Shown here in pieces: positions 11,244-18,865 of a stretch of 27,636 nt of DNA (the first letter of the stretch is position 1; every line of letters starts with the position of its first letter). A program made the translations under genes and the position numbers. Below the pieces are notes generated by a model that saw only the letters and a list, made by a program, of their open reading frames with translations, searched no databases and was not told the origin of the DNA. Source of the DNA: an uncultured Actinomycetes bacterium (GTDB taxonomy: Bacteria > Actinomycetota > Acidimicrobiia > IMCC26256 > PALSA-555); assembly GCA_937927875.1 (NCBI GenBank), contig CALEYV010000062.1, forward strand, positions 1-27,636, read 5' to 3'.

Positions 11244-11918
11244 ATGCCGTTCCCTCGACGGCTCCTCTACGACGACGAGGAGGTGGCGCTCGACCTCCGC
11301 CCCCACTGGTGGTACTTCTCCCGCCACATCCTCACCGGGATCCCGCTGCTCGCCATCGTCATCGGCGTCGCCAGCATCCAGAACGACGACGTCCGCAACG
11401 TCGTGAAGTGGCCGGTGGCGGCGCTCATCCTGGTCTGGGCGTTCTGGCTCGGCAGCGAGTACCTGCGCTGGCTGCGCACGTCGTTCGTCGTCACCGACCA
11501 GCGGGTCCTGTACCGGGCGGGCGTGGTCGGGCGCCACGGCGTGGAGATCCCGCTCGATCGGATCGCCAACATCAACTACCACCAGGGGATCTGGGAGCGG
11601 ATCATCGGCGCCGGCGACCTCGACGTCGAGTCGGCGGGCGAGGAGGGCGACGCCTTCTTCCGGAACGTGCGGCACCCCGACGACGTCCAGAACGAGATCT
11701 ACCAGCAGATGGAGGGCGTGGTGCACCGCAACGCCCGCGCCGGCGCGGATGCCATCGGCGAGGCGGTCGTGCGCGCCATGCACGAGCAAGGCAACACGCC
11801 GGCGGGGCGCAGCGAGGTGGCGGCCAAGGTGGAACAGCTGGCCCGGCTCCGCGACGAGGGCCACATCAGCCGCGACGAGTTCGAGCGCCGCAAGAACCGC
11901 CTCCTCGACCAGCTCTAG
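11244..11918 (+). CDS. PH-domain membrane protein with C-terminal SHOCT motif
   Basis: A protein of 224 residues. After a short cytosolic start (LLYDDEEVALDLRPHWWY) come two membrane helices (about residues 30-45 and 54-72). A bacterial PH-like domain of the YdbS/bPH_2 type (PF03703) follows: LRTSFVVTDQRVLYRAG, EIPLDRIANINYHQGIWERIIGAGDL. A helical linker leads to a SHOCT-type element at the end (VEQLARLRDEGHISRDEFERRK). SHOCT motifs are thought to mediate oligomerisation. The role is unknown, though similar proteins are common in Actinobacteria. The ATG lies four bases after the preceding stop, and the next gene starts directly after this one's stop, so the three are probably co-transcribed. 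Confidence 0.8.
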   Translation: MPFPRRLLYDDEEVALDLRPHWWYFSRHILTGIPLLAIVIGVASIQNDDVRNVVKWPVAALILVWAFWLGSEYLRWLRTSFVVTDQRVLYRAGVVGRHGVEIPLDRIANINYHQGIWERIIGAGDLDVESAGEEGDAFFRNVRHPDDVQNEIYQQMEGVVHRNARAGADAIGEAVVRAMHEQGNTPAGRSEVAAKVEQLARLRDEGHISRDEFERRKNRLLDQL

Positions 11919-12623
11919 GTGCGCGTCGTCTCGCTCGTCCCGTCGGCCACCGAGACCATCCTCGAGCTCGGCGTCCGGCCCGTCGCGTGCACCCGGTTCT
12001 GCGATCAGCCGGGGATCCCGACCGTCGGCGGCACGAAGGACCCCGACGTCGCGGCGGTGATCGCCGCCCGGCCCGACCTGGTCGTCGTCAACAACGAGGA
12101 GAACCGTCGTGTCGACGCCGACACGCTCCTCGACGCGGGGCTGACGGTGCACGGCTGCTCGCCGCGATCGGTCGCCGACGTCGGGCCGGCCGTCGCGGCC
12201 CTGGCCGCCGCCCTCGGCGTCGTGGTCCCCGAGCCGTTCACGGATCGGGGATGGCGAGCCTCGCTCGCCGACGCACCGTCGACCGCGGCCCGGCCGGTCG
12301 TGACCTTCGTCTGGCGCCGACCGTGGATGACGATGGCGCGCGACACCTACGGCGCGTCGGTGCTCGACTGGCTGGCCCTGCCGACCGTCGAGTTCGACGA
12401 GCCGGGTCGGTACCCGCCCGTCACCCTTGACGAGGTGCGCGCCAGCCGCGCGGAGGTGGTGCTGCTCCCATCCGAGCCGTACCCGTTCCGCGACCGCCAC
12501 CGGGCCGAGGTCGCCGGCGAGCTGCCCGATCTGAGCGTCCGCCTCGTCGACGGGCGCGACCTGTTCTGGTGGGGCACGCGCACGCCGGCCGCCCTGGCGC
12601 GGCTGCGGGACGCGCTCAGCTGA
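11919..12623 (+). CDS. Cytosolic helical-backbone metal receptor-like protein (BtuF/PF01497-like)
   Basis: A protein of 234 residues starting at a GTG immediately after the previous stop. It begins RVVSLVPSATETILELG, the first strand and helix of periplasmic-binding proteins of the BtuF/FepB class. Next are a 'GGTKDPDVAAVIAARPDLVVVNNEENR' type segment, the long backbone helix and a second lobe (VTFVWRRPWMTM, DEVRASRAEVVLLPSEPYPF). There is no signal peptide or lipobox and no transporter genes nearby, so it cannot be a standard ABC substrate-binding lipoprotein. Related leaderless-signal 'helical backbone metal receptor' proteins exist, with unknown ligand (cobalamin, haem or siderophore are guesses). 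Its end overlaps the 3' end of galK by 8 bp on the opposite strand. Confidence 0.75.
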   Translation: MRVVSLVPSATETILELGVRPVACTRFCDQPGIPTVGGTKDPDVAAVIAARPDLVVVNNEENRRVDADTLLDAGLTVHGCSPRSVADVGPAVAALAAALGVVVPEPFTDRGWRASLADAPSTAARPVVTFVWRRPWMTMARDTYGASVLDWLALPTVEFDEPGRYPPVTLDEVRASRAEVVLLPSEPYPFRDRHRAEVAGELPDLSVRLVDGRDLFWWGTRTPAALARLRDALS

Positions 12624-13698
12624 CGGACACCGGCCCCGCGCCGGCCGCGGCTCGAACCGGGAACGCCGACGGAACCAGGCCGGTGCGCGACGCGTACCGA
12701 TCCGCGGCGCGCTCGAGCACACCCGCTTCGTCCGCGGGCGGCGTGAGCGCGACGACGCAGCCGCCGAACCCGGCGCCGGTCAGCCGGGCGCCGAACGCGC
12801 CCTCCTCGAGGAGCAGCTCCACCAGCAGGTCGAGCTCCGGCGTCGACACCGCGAAGTCGTCGCGGAGACTCTGGTGGCTCGCCACGAGGAGACGACCGAG
12901 GCGGCCCACGTCGCCGGCGCGCAAGGCGGCGGCGGCGTCGAGGACCCGGGCGTTCTCCGACACCACGTGCCGGGCGGCCGGGTCGTCCCGGACCTGGTCC
13001 GGCGTCGCGTCGCGCAGCGCCGCCAGCCCGAGCCGGCGGGCCACCGCCTCACACGCGGCGCGCCGCGCCGCGTAGGCGCTGGTGGCCAGCGTCCGGGGCA
13101 GGCCGCTGTGCACCACGCCCACCCGGACGCCGTCCGGAAGCGGCACCGGCGTGCCCCGGGCGTCGCGGCAGTCGAGCAGCAGCGCTGCGTCGGCGCGACC
13201 GAGCACCGAGGCCAGCTGGTCCATGAGGCCGACCGGCACCCCGCTCGCCTCCACCTCGACGGCGCGCGCGGCCTCGGCCACCGCGGCAGGTTCCCGCTCC
13301 CCGTCGAGGGCCAGCACCAGCGCGACGCACAGCGCCGCGCTCGACGAAAGGCCCGCGCCGACCGGGACCGTCGACGCCACCACGATCTCCGCGCCGTCGA
13401 CCGCGGCGCGGCGAGTTGCCGCCGCGACAAACCTGCCCCAGGCCGGCTCGACCGCCGACGGCGGCGCGCCCGTCCACGCCACGTGCCCCTCGACGTCGAG
13501 GGAGCGGGCGCGCACCCGGTTGCTCCCGTCCCGGCGCACGCCGACGACGCAGTCCCGGTCGATGGCCATCGGCAGGCAGAACCCGGCGTTGTAGTCCGTG
13601 TGGTCGCCGATGAGGTTCACCCGACCCGGCGCGCGTACCAGGGTCGCGCCGGCCGTCCCGCCGAGCGCGTCGACCACCACTCCGGCGTCGACCTGCAT
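12616..13698 (-). CDS. galK: Galactokinase GalK
   Basis: A GHMP-family kinase that phosphorylates galactose to galactose-1-phosphate with ATP, first step of the Leloir pathway. It has 360 residues. The galactokinase signature GRVNLIGDHTDYNAGF (residues 25-40) is near the N terminus. The GHMP ATP-binding loop PVGAGLSSSAALC, the GLMDQLASV segment with the catalytic Asp, and the C-terminal TGAGFGGCVVAL motif 3 all follow in order. The start ATG 13698 is supported by a TACCGT box six bases upstream and by family length. galT is about 0.9 kb away on the same strand but separated by an oppositely oriented membrane protein gene, so the two are not in one operon. Confidence 0.95.
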   Translation of the reverse strand: MQVDAGVVVDALGGTAGATLVRAPGRVNLIGDHTDYNAGFCLPMAIDRDCVVGVRRDGSNRVRARSLDVEGHVAWTGAPPSAVEPAWGRFVAAATRRAAVDGAEIVVASTVPVGAGLSSSAALCVALVLALDGEREPAAVAEAARAVEVEASGVPVGLMDQLASVLGRADAALLLDCRDARGTPVPLPDGVRVGVVHSGLPRTLATSAYAARRAACEAVARRLGLAALRDATPDQVRDDPAARHVVSENARVLDAAAALRAGDVGRLGRLLVASHQSLRDDFAVSTPELDLLVELLLEEGAFGARLTGAGFGGCVVALTPPADEAGVLERAADRYASRTGLVPSAFPVRAAAGAGPVSVS

Positions 13699-13704
13699 GC
13701 GGTC

Positions 13705-13710
13705 ACGGTA
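13705..13710 (-). promoter_or_regulatory. Putative -10 box (TACCGT) for leaderless galK
   Basis: TACCGT on the minus strand, six bases before ATG 13698. No Shine-Dalgarno sequence is present. Confidence 0.5.
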
Positions 13711-13786
13711 GGCACCCGAGACCGAGGGCGCGGTCGGCGGTCCGGCCTGCCGACGCCGGTGACGCGGGAGCCGTTCCGGCCAGCCC

Positions 13787-13792
13787 TATGCT
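13787..13792 (+). promoter_or_regulatory. Putative -10 box (TATGCT) for DUF6159 gene
   Basis: TATGCT lies six bases before ATG 13799. Together with the galK box it defines a 100-bp divergent promoter region. Confidence 0.5.
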
Positions 13793-13798
13793 CCGGGC

Positions 13799-14644
13799 AT
13801 GCAGCGCATCAAGAACTCGTGGGAGCTGGCCAAGGTGTCGTGGTCGGTTCTCCGGTCCGACAAGAGCCTGGCCATGTTCCCGTTGCTGTCGGCCATCGTC
13901 GGCCTGATCGTGGTCGGCATCTTCGCCGGGCTCATCGCCCTGACCGGCGTCAACAGCTCGCACGGCGGCAGCCTGAAGGGCATCGGCTACGTGATCATCG
14001 CGGTCGGCTACATCGCGGCCGCGTTCGTGACCACCTACTTCCTCGGTGCGCTCGTGCACGGCGCCAACGAGGCCCTCGAGGGCCGCCACGCCGAGCTCGG
14101 CGAGTGCTTCGCGGCCGCCAACGCCAAGCTGCACCGGATCCTGCCCTGGGCGCTGGTCCAGGCGACGGTGTCGATGATCCTCCAGGCGCTCGAGAACGTG
14201 CGCTACGTGGGCCCGATCCTGCGCGCCCTCCTCGGCACCGCTTGGGCCGTGCTGACCTTCCTCACCGTGCCGATCATCATGCTGGAGGACCTCGGACCCA
14301 TCGCCGCCCTCCAGCGCTCGGGGAACCTCCTGAAGCAGTCGTGGGGGGAGAACCTGGCCGCGCAGTTCGGCTTCGGCGTCCTCGCGCTGATCGCCTTGCT
14401 TCCCGCCTTCGCGTTCTTCGGCATCGCCGCCGCCATCGGCAACCTCGCCGGCGTCATCGCCTTCGGAGCGGTCGGCGCGGCCTGGGCCGTCATCGTGCTG
14501 CTCGTGGTGTCAGCGCTCACCGGCATCTACCGCACCGCGCTCTACCGGTTCGCGGTCGACGGGGTCGCGCCGCCGGCGTTCGCCAACGCCGACCTGCAGC
14601 ACGCGCTCGGCCCGCGCCGGCAGCGCTCAGGCTTCGGTTTCTGA
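13799..14644 (+). CDS. DUF6159-like multi-pass membrane protein
   Basis: A protein of 281 residues with about six hydrophobic segments (near residues 27-47, 60-82, 120-140, 143-162, 190-215, 220-245). It opens with MQRIKNSWELAKVSWSVLRSDKSLAMFPLLS, the conserved start of the DUF6159 family. A loop, PIIMLEDLGPIAALQRSGNLLKQSWGEN, sits before the last membrane segments and is also typical. Function is not established for this family. It lies between galK and galT on the opposite strand and its last 18 bp overlap the end of galT, so its position in the galactose block may be incidental. Confidence 0.75.
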   Translation: MQRIKNSWELAKVSWSVLRSDKSLAMFPLLSAIVGLIVVGIFAGLIALTGVNSSHGGSLKGIGYVIIAVGYIAAAFVTTYFLGALVHGANEALEGRHAELGECFAAANAKLHRILPWALVQATVSMILQALENVRYVGPILRALLGTAWAVLTFLTVPIIMLEDLGPIAALQRSGNLLKQSWGENLAAQFGFGVLALIALLPAFAFFGIAAAIGNLAGVIAFGAVGAAWAVIVLLVVSALTGIYRTALYRFAVDGVAPPAFANADLQHALGPRRQRSGFGF

Positions 14645-15601
14645 GCCGACCGGCTCCGGCCGGCCCGCGCCGGCGTCACGGAGCTGTTCCGCCGCGACCT
14701 CGGGCGGCAGCGGGTTGAAGAGCGTGCCGCTGCCAAGCTCCCCGGCCGCGACGTAGCGGAGCGTCTCGACGCCGCGCCACGGCGGGGCCAGATGCACGTG
14801 CAGGTGCGCGTCATGGTCGCCCGGCCGCTGGTGGACCCAGAGCATGTACGGGAAGGGGCGGCCGAACAGCCGGTCGTAGCGGTCGGTGGCGTCGACGAGC
14901 GCGGCCGCGAGCCCGGTGCGGTCGCGATCAGGAAGCTCGACCAGGCCGGCCTGGTGCTCGAGCGGCGCGAGCAGCAGGCCGAACGGCCACCCCGACGCGA
15001 ACGGCACCCAGCCCCGCCAGCCGGGCTGTTCGACCACGAGTCGGGTCTGCTCGGTCGCCTCCCGCGCCGATTCGTCGCAGACCGGACAGCCGCGCGACGC
15101 CGCGACCGCCAGCTCGCGCGCCGGGATGGGCGGCACCATCGGGAACGCGTACACCTGGCCGTGCGGGTGGTCGATGGTGGAGCCGGCGTCGCGGCCTCGG
15201 TTCTCGAACACGAGCACGTACTCGATCTCGGGCCGAGCGAGGAGCGCCGCCGTCCGCTCGGCCCACAGGTCGATGACGCTGCGCACGCCCTCGACGCCGA
15301 GGGACACCAGCGTGGCGTCGTGCTGGGTGGAGTAGAGGATGACCTCGGCCGCCCCCCGTGCCGGGTGGCGGGTGTGGTGGCCGTTCCCGCCCCCGTCGGC
15401 GGCGAGCGGCGGCCCGGGCAGCAGCGCGGGCCACCGGTTCTCGAACGCGTGGGTGTCGTACGACGTCGGGGCCTCGAGCCCGCCGATGCAGAACGGGCAG
15501 TCGTCGGCAGGACGGTTCGGCCGTCCCTGCCTGCGGCCGCTGATCGCGACCCACTCTCCGGTTAACGCATCGAGCCGCAGCTCGGCGTCGGTCTCGTTCA
15601 C
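14627..15601 (-). CDS. galT: Galactose-1-phosphate uridylyltransferase GalT
   Basis: Exchanges UMP between UDP-glucose and galactose-1-phosphate in the Leloir pathway, through a covalent uridylyl-histidine. It has 324 residues. The active-site motif HPHGQ lies at 145-149 with His147 as nucleophile. Structural metal ligands match the E. coli pattern: C35 and C38 (CPFC), H94 and H145. FENRGRDAGSTIDHPHGQVYAFP and a C-terminal HLHVHLAPP are classic. The start is a GTG whose last two bases form part of the upstream gene's TGA (GTGA, 4-nt overlap), so galT is translationally coupled to the LLM oxidoreductase. Its 3' end overlaps the convergent DUF6159 gene by 18 bp. Confidence 0.95.
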   Translation of the reverse strand: MNETDAELRLDALTGEWVAISGRRQGRPNRPADDCPFCIGGLEAPTSYDTHAFENRWPALLPGPPLAADGGGNGHHTRHPARGAAEVILYSTQHDATLVSLGVEGVRSVIDLWAERTAALLARPEIEYVLVFENRGRDAGSTIDHPHGQVYAFPMVPPIPARELAVAASRGCPVCDESAREATEQTRLVVEQPGWRGWVPFASGWPFGLLLAPLEHQAGLVELPDRDRTGLAAALVDATDRYDRLFGRPFPYMLWVHQRPGDHDAHLHVHLAPPWRGVETLRYVAAGELGSGTLFNPLPPEVAAEQLRDAGAGRPEPVGSETEA

Positions 15602-16521
15602 CGCAGGGCTGGCACCACCTCGGCCGCGAATCGGTCCACGGATTCAACGTCGAACGGGGCCCGCAGTGCCAGGTTCACCCAGTCGGCACCGGCGTCGCGG
15701 TACTCGGCGATCCGGTCGACGATCTCGCCCGTGCTGCCCATGAGGGCGCTGGGCCGGATCCAGTCGGCCATGCCACCGAAGCGCTCCCGCAGGTCCGCCT
15801 CGGTCCAGGCCAGGGTCAGGTTCACACTCTTCTCGATTTCGGCGGGGTCGCGGCCGGTCCGGGCGCAGTGCTCGCCGAGGACGGCGACCTTGTGCCGGTA
15901 TACGTCAGGGCTGATGAACGGGATGTTCCAGCCGTCGGCGTGCGCGGCGGCCAACCGAAGCGTTACCCGCTCACCACCGCCGCCAACCCAGATCGGGAGG
16001 CGGGCCTGTACCGGCTTCGGCTCGCAGCGGGCCTCGTGGAGCTGGAAGAACTCCCCGTCGAAGTCGGCCACGTCCTCGGTGAGCAGCAGCCGGATGCACT
16101 GCGCGGCCTCGTCGAGCATCCGGAGGCGCTCCGGGACGGGCCCGAACGGGATCCCGTAGGCGGCGAACTCGCCCTGGTGCCAGCCCGCGCCGAGCCCCAG
16201 CGTGACCCGGCCGCCCGAGCAGTGGTCGATGGTGGCCATGGCGTTGGCGAGCACGGCGGGATGCCGGTAGCCGACGCAGTACACGAGGCTGCCGCAGCGG
16301 ACTCGGGCCGTCTCGAGCGCGAGCGCGGTGTGGGCGGCCACCGCCTCGAGGCAGACCGCCCCCGACGAGGTCGTGCCCTCGGCGCTCACCGTCGCGTCGG
16401 CGGCGTAGAAGTGGTCCCAGATGGAGATCCAGTCGAACCCGGCGTCCTCGATCCGACGCCACAACGAGCGCAGCTCGTCGGTCGTCGTGTTCTGGAGTCC
16501 GGTATGGACGCCGAACCGCAC
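15598..16521 (-). CDS. LLM-class F420-dependent oxidoreductase (luciferase-like)
   Basis: A TIM-barrel flavin/deazaflavin oxidoreductase of 307 residues. It opens MRFGVHTGLQN and then DAGFDWISIWDHFY. The HPAVLANAMATIDHCSGGRVTLGLGAGWHQGEFAAYG segment is the hallmark of F420-dependent LLM enzymes. Also present are LPIWVGGGGERVTLRLAAAHADGWN and a C-terminal barrel strand (YRDAGADWVNLAL). The cofactor is inferred from the family, not proven. The substrate is unknown. It is first in a two-gene unit with galT (4-nt GTGA overlap). A TAGGGT box lies five bases before the GTG start, and the gene diverges from the PAC2 gene across only 34 bp. Confidence 0.88.
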   Translation of the reverse strand: MRFGVHTGLQNTTTDELRSLWRRIEDAGFDWISIWDHFYAADATVSAEGTTSSGAVCLEAVAAHTALALETARVRCGSLVYCVGYRHPAVLANAMATIDHCSGGRVTLGLGAGWHQGEFAAYGIPFGPVPERLRMLDEAAQCIRLLLTEDVADFDGEFFQLHEARCEPKPVQARLPIWVGGGGERVTLRLAAAHADGWNIPFISPDVYRHKVAVLGEHCARTGRDPAEIEKSVNLTLAWTEADLRERFGGMADWIRPSALMGSTGEIVDRIAEYRDAGADWVNLALRAPFDVESVDRFAAEVVPALR

Positions 16522-16526
16522 GAGGC

Positions 16527-16532
16527 ACCCTA
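16527..16532 (-). promoter_or_regulatory. Putative -10 box (TAGGGT) for LLM gene-galT unit
   Basis: TAGGGT on the minus strand, five bases before GTG 16521. It faces the opposite TACCGT box at 16544-16549, so both promoters are packed into 34 bp. Confidence 0.4.
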
Positions 16533-16543
16533 CCTACGCCCGG

Positions 16544-16549
16544 TACCGT
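16544..16549 (+). promoter_or_regulatory. Putative -10 box (TACCGT) for leaderless PAC2 gene
   Basis: TACCGT on the plus strand lies six bases before GTG 16556. An ATG at 16551 is out of frame, so this box also helps choose the start. Confidence 0.5.
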
Positions 16550-16555
16550 GATGCC

Positions 16556-17374
16556 GTGCTCGAGCTCGACACCGTCCCCCGGCTTCGCAACCCGGTCCTC
16601 GTCCTCGCGATCGTGGGCTGGGTCGACGCCGGCGAGGCCGGCGCGCGCGCCGCCGCGCTGCTCGGCAGCCAGCTCGACGGGGCCAAGGTCTTCGCGCGCT
16701 ACGCGCTCGACGACCTCGTCGACCTCCAGCAGACGCGCCCGACCGTCACCCTGGTCGACGGCTCGACCCGCCGCATCGTCTGGCCCACCATCGAGCTCAT
16801 GGCCGGGAAGGCCGGCCGCGACGTCGTGTGCTGCGTCGGCCCGGAGCCGTCGCTGCGCTGGCCGACCGTCACCCACCAGCTCGTCGACCTAGCCCAGCAG
16901 CTCGGGATCGAGATGGCCGTCGGGCTCGGCGGCATGCCGGCGGTCGTCTCGCACCGCCAGCCGGTGCCGGTGCTCGCCACCGCCACCAACACCGACCTGG
17001 CGAAGGAGGCGGGCGCGATCCGGGCCGACTACCACGGCGCGACGGGCATGCAGACCGTCGTGCAGTGCGCGCTCGGCGAGGCCGGAATCCCCGCCCTCGG
17101 GCTGTGGGCCCAGGTGCCGCACTACGTGTCCGCGACGCCCTCCCCGCCCGCCATCCGCGCCCTGCTCGGCCGGCTCGGCGAGCTGAGCGGCGTGAGCGTC
17201 GACCTGGCCCCGCTCGACGCCCAGGTCGCCGAGTACACGGCCCGGGTCGAGGAAGGCCTCGCCGATCGCCCGGACGTCGCCGAGCTCGTCACCGCGATCG
17301 AGGAGCAGGCCGACGGCGACCTGAGCGGTGACGACCTGGCGGCCGAGATCGAGCGGTTCCTGCGCGAGCAGTAG
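16556..17374 (+). CDS. PAC2 family protein (COG2047-type)
   Basis: A protein of 272 residues related to the archaeal and eukaryotic proteasome-assembly chaperone fold (PAC2, PF09754). Typical features are NPVLVLAIVGWVDAGEAGARAAALL near the start and VVCCVGPEPSLRWPT. GLGGMPAVVSHRQPVPV and GLWAQVPHYVSATPSPPA also match, and the C-terminal tail is acidic and helical. PAC2-family proteins are widespread in Actinobacteria; a link to proteasome assembly is established only for the eukaryotic members, so the role here is open. The GTG at 16556 is picked for the TACCGT box and the family start. No proteasome genes are in the window. Confidence 0.85.
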   Translation: MLELDTVPRLRNPVLVLAIVGWVDAGEAGARAAALLGSQLDGAKVFARYALDDLVDLQQTRPTVTLVDGSTRRIVWPTIELMAGKAGRDVVCCVGPEPSLRWPTVTHQLVDLAQQLGIEMAVGLGGMPAVVSHRQPVPVLATATNTDLAKEAGAIRADYHGATGMQTVVQCALGEAGIPALGLWAQVPHYVSATPSPPAIRALLGRLGELSGVSVDLAPLDAQVAEYTARVEEGLADRPDVAELVTAIEEQADGDLSGDDLAAEIERFLREQ

Positions 17375-17494
17375 CCGCACCGGCGCCGGACCGCGGCGGA
17401 GGCCGGAAGTCCACGGCGGCGGGCGTCCTGCGCGACGATCCCCCGCACCCGACGGGCGCACTGCTCGCCCACCCGTCTCGGAGGAGAGGACCCG

Positions 17495-18061
17495 ATGCGT
17501 CACTTCTCGTTCCGCCCCGGCCTGACCCTGCGCGGCCGCACCTTCAAGGGACTCCGCGGGTGGGCGGGCAAGCCGCTCCACCCGCCCCTCACCGACGTTC
17601 CGGTGGGCGCGTACATGCTCGTCGCCGGCTTCGACGTCATCTCGGTGGCCGGACAGGGCAACGCCTGGGCCCACGACTTCTACCGGGCCGGCACCTTCGC
17701 GCTCGTCGGCGGGGCGGGCGTCTCGCTCCTCGCCGCCCTAACCGGCTTCTGGGACTGGCTGCGCTCCACCGAGGCCGGCACCCAGGCCCGCCGGACCGCC
17801 AACGCGCACGCAGTCACGATGCTGACGGTGACGATGCTGGTGCTCGCGGGCGTCGCGACCCGGATCCTCGTCTACCCCGGCGACCGGTACACGCCGGTGG
17901 TGCCGCTGGTGCTGAGCCTCCTCGCCGCGTTGCTCACGGCGGTCGGCGGGACCCTCGGCGGAGGCCTCGCGTACGACTACGGCTTCAACGTCGAGACAGC
18001 CGGGGACAGCCCGGTGTGGCACCGCTCCGAGTCCGACGTTCTCCCCGGCCAGAAGGGCTGA
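17495..18061 (+). CDS. DUF2231-type membrane protein
   Basis: A protein of 188 residues with four predicted membrane segments (about 38-52, 65-85, 105-125 and 133-155). The N-terminal pattern KPLHPPLTDVPVGAYMLVAGFDVIS matches the DUF2231 (PF09990) signature, in which a conserved His-Pro precedes the first helix. TGFWDWLRS between helices two and three is also characteristic. It is one of the few genes here with a strong Shine-Dalgarno sequence: GGAGGAGAGG lies just before the ATG, in a 120-bp gap after the PAC2 gene. The function of this family is unknown; some members are proposed haem or redox membrane proteins. Confidence 0.78.
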   Translation: MRHFSFRPGLTLRGRTFKGLRGWAGKPLHPPLTDVPVGAYMLVAGFDVISVAGQGNAWAHDFYRAGTFALVGGAGVSLLAALTGFWDWLRSTEAGTQARRTANAHAVTMLTVTMLVLAGVATRILVYPGDRYTPVVPLVLSLLAALLTAVGGTLGGGLAYDYGFNVETAGDSPVWHRSESDVLPGQKG

Positions 18062-18073
18062 CCGCAAACGGAG

Positions 18074-18083
18074 GGGACGTCCC
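18074..18083. repeat. 10-bp palindrome GGGACGTCCC
   Basis: A perfect palindrome in the 105-bp gap between the DUF2231 gene and the monooxygenase gene. It could be an operator half-site pair, but a single copy gives weak support. Confidence 0.2.
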
Positions 18084-18098
18084 GATCATCGTGTACGT

Positions 18099-18118
18099 CG
18101 CTGCCCCGGGCGGCAGCG
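18099..18118 (+). terminator. Hairpin without T-run after DUF2231 gene
   Basis: CGCTGCC pairs with GGCAGCG over seven base pairs around a six-base loop. No U-tract follows, so termination here would be inefficient or factor-assisted. It lies upstream of the next promoter-like box. Confidence 0.3.
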
Positions 18119-18154
18119 CACCGCCCCGGTCGGATCCGACGCCGCGGGGGCGAT

Positions 18155-18160
18155 TAGAAA
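18155..18160 (+). promoter_or_regulatory. Putative -10 box (TAGAAA) for monooxygenase-ddl operon
   Basis: TAGAAA lies six bases before ATG 18167. The sixth base departs from TANNNT, but the spacing is as in other leaderless candidates of this window. Confidence 0.35.
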
Positions 18161-18166
18161 CGGGTC

Positions 18167-18478
18167 ATGAGCGTCGTGCGCATCAACGCGATCACCGTCC
18201 CTGCCGATCGGGCCGACGAGCTCGAGCGGCGCTTCGCCGCCCGCGCCGGCCAGGTGTCGAGCGCCCCCGGCTTCGAGGCCTTCGAGCTGCTCCGGCCGAC
18301 CGACGACCGAGACGTCTTCCTCGTCTACACGCGGTGGCGGTCCCAGGAGGACTTCGAGCGCTGGGCCCAGAGCCCCGCGTTCCAGCACGGCCACCGCGCC
18401 CACCAGACCGAGGGGCCGGTCAGCACCGAGAGCGCGCTGTGGTCGTTCGACGTCGTGCAGCACGAAGAAGGTCACTAG
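18167..18478 (+). CDS. Antibiotic-biosynthesis-monooxygenase-fold protein, MhuD/IsdG-like
   Basis: A ferredoxin-like (ABM, PF03992) protein of 103 residues. Residues match the mycobacterial haem-degrading enzyme MhuD: Asn7 in the first strand (VVRINAITV) and Trp66 in the sequence DFERWAQSPAF. Histidines at 74 and 76 sit next to the position of the haem-ligating His75. VYTRWRSQEDFERW is the typical third strand and helix. If the assignment holds, it would dimerise, bind haem and release iron in the cytosol. Other ABM proteins that do not bind haem look similar at low identity, so this is family knowledge plus inference. It heads a compact group with the following membrane protein and ddl. Confidence 0.75.
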   Translation: MSVVRINAITVPADRADELERRFAARAGQVSSAPGFEAFELLRPTDDRDVFLVYTRWRSQEDFERWAQSPAFQHGHRAHQTEGPVSTESALWSFDVVQHEEGH

Positions 18479-18496
18479 CGCCGCGGCGCCGCGCTC

Positions 18497-18865
18497 GTGC
18501 GCACCCTTCTCTCGTTCCACCACGTCTGGGCGTACGTCGCCATCTCCGCCAACGGCGCCATCGGCGTCGCGGCACTGGTGGCGTGGCGGTTCGAGCGGCT
18601 GCGGGGCCGGTGGGTGTGGATCGGGACGATCGTCGCCGAGGCGGCGATGATGGTGCAGGTGATCGTCGGCGCCACCCTCCAGGCCTCCAAGAAGTACCAG
18701 GCGCCTGACTTCCACATCTTCTACGGCTTCCTGGCCTTCATCACCGTCGGCCTCGCCTACCAGTACCGGCGCCAGATCCGGGGCCGGCGCGAGCTCTACC
18801 TCGGCCTCCTCGGCCTGTTCATCATGGGGCTCGGCATCCGCGCCGTGCTGCAGGTCCACGGGTGA
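18497..18865 (+). CDS. Small four-helix membrane protein of unknown function
   Basis: A protein of 122 residues with a GTG start 18 bp after the monooxygenase stop. Hydrophobic segments lie near residues 10-30, 40-60, 74-88 and 99-117. Conserved-looking residues include FHHVWAYVAISANG at the start and PDFHIFYGFLAFITVGLAYQYRRQ, with a membrane-edge His. I do not recognise the family. Histidines close to the membrane next to a haem-related gene could hint at haem or redox chemistry, but this is a guess. The stop overlaps the start of ddl by four bases (GTGA), so it is translationally coupled to ddl. Confidence 0.7.
   Translation: MRTLLSFHHVWAYVAISANGAIGVAALVAWRFERLRGRWVWIGTIVAEAAMMVQVIVGATLQASKKYQAPDFHIFYGFLAFITVGLAYQYRRQIRGRRELYLGLLGLFIMGLGIRAVLQVHG

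Noticed and set aside
18074..18083. GGGACGTCCC as a regulator operator
   Set aside because: Only one copy seen in a promoter-like position; listed as a low-confidence repeat, not as a finding.
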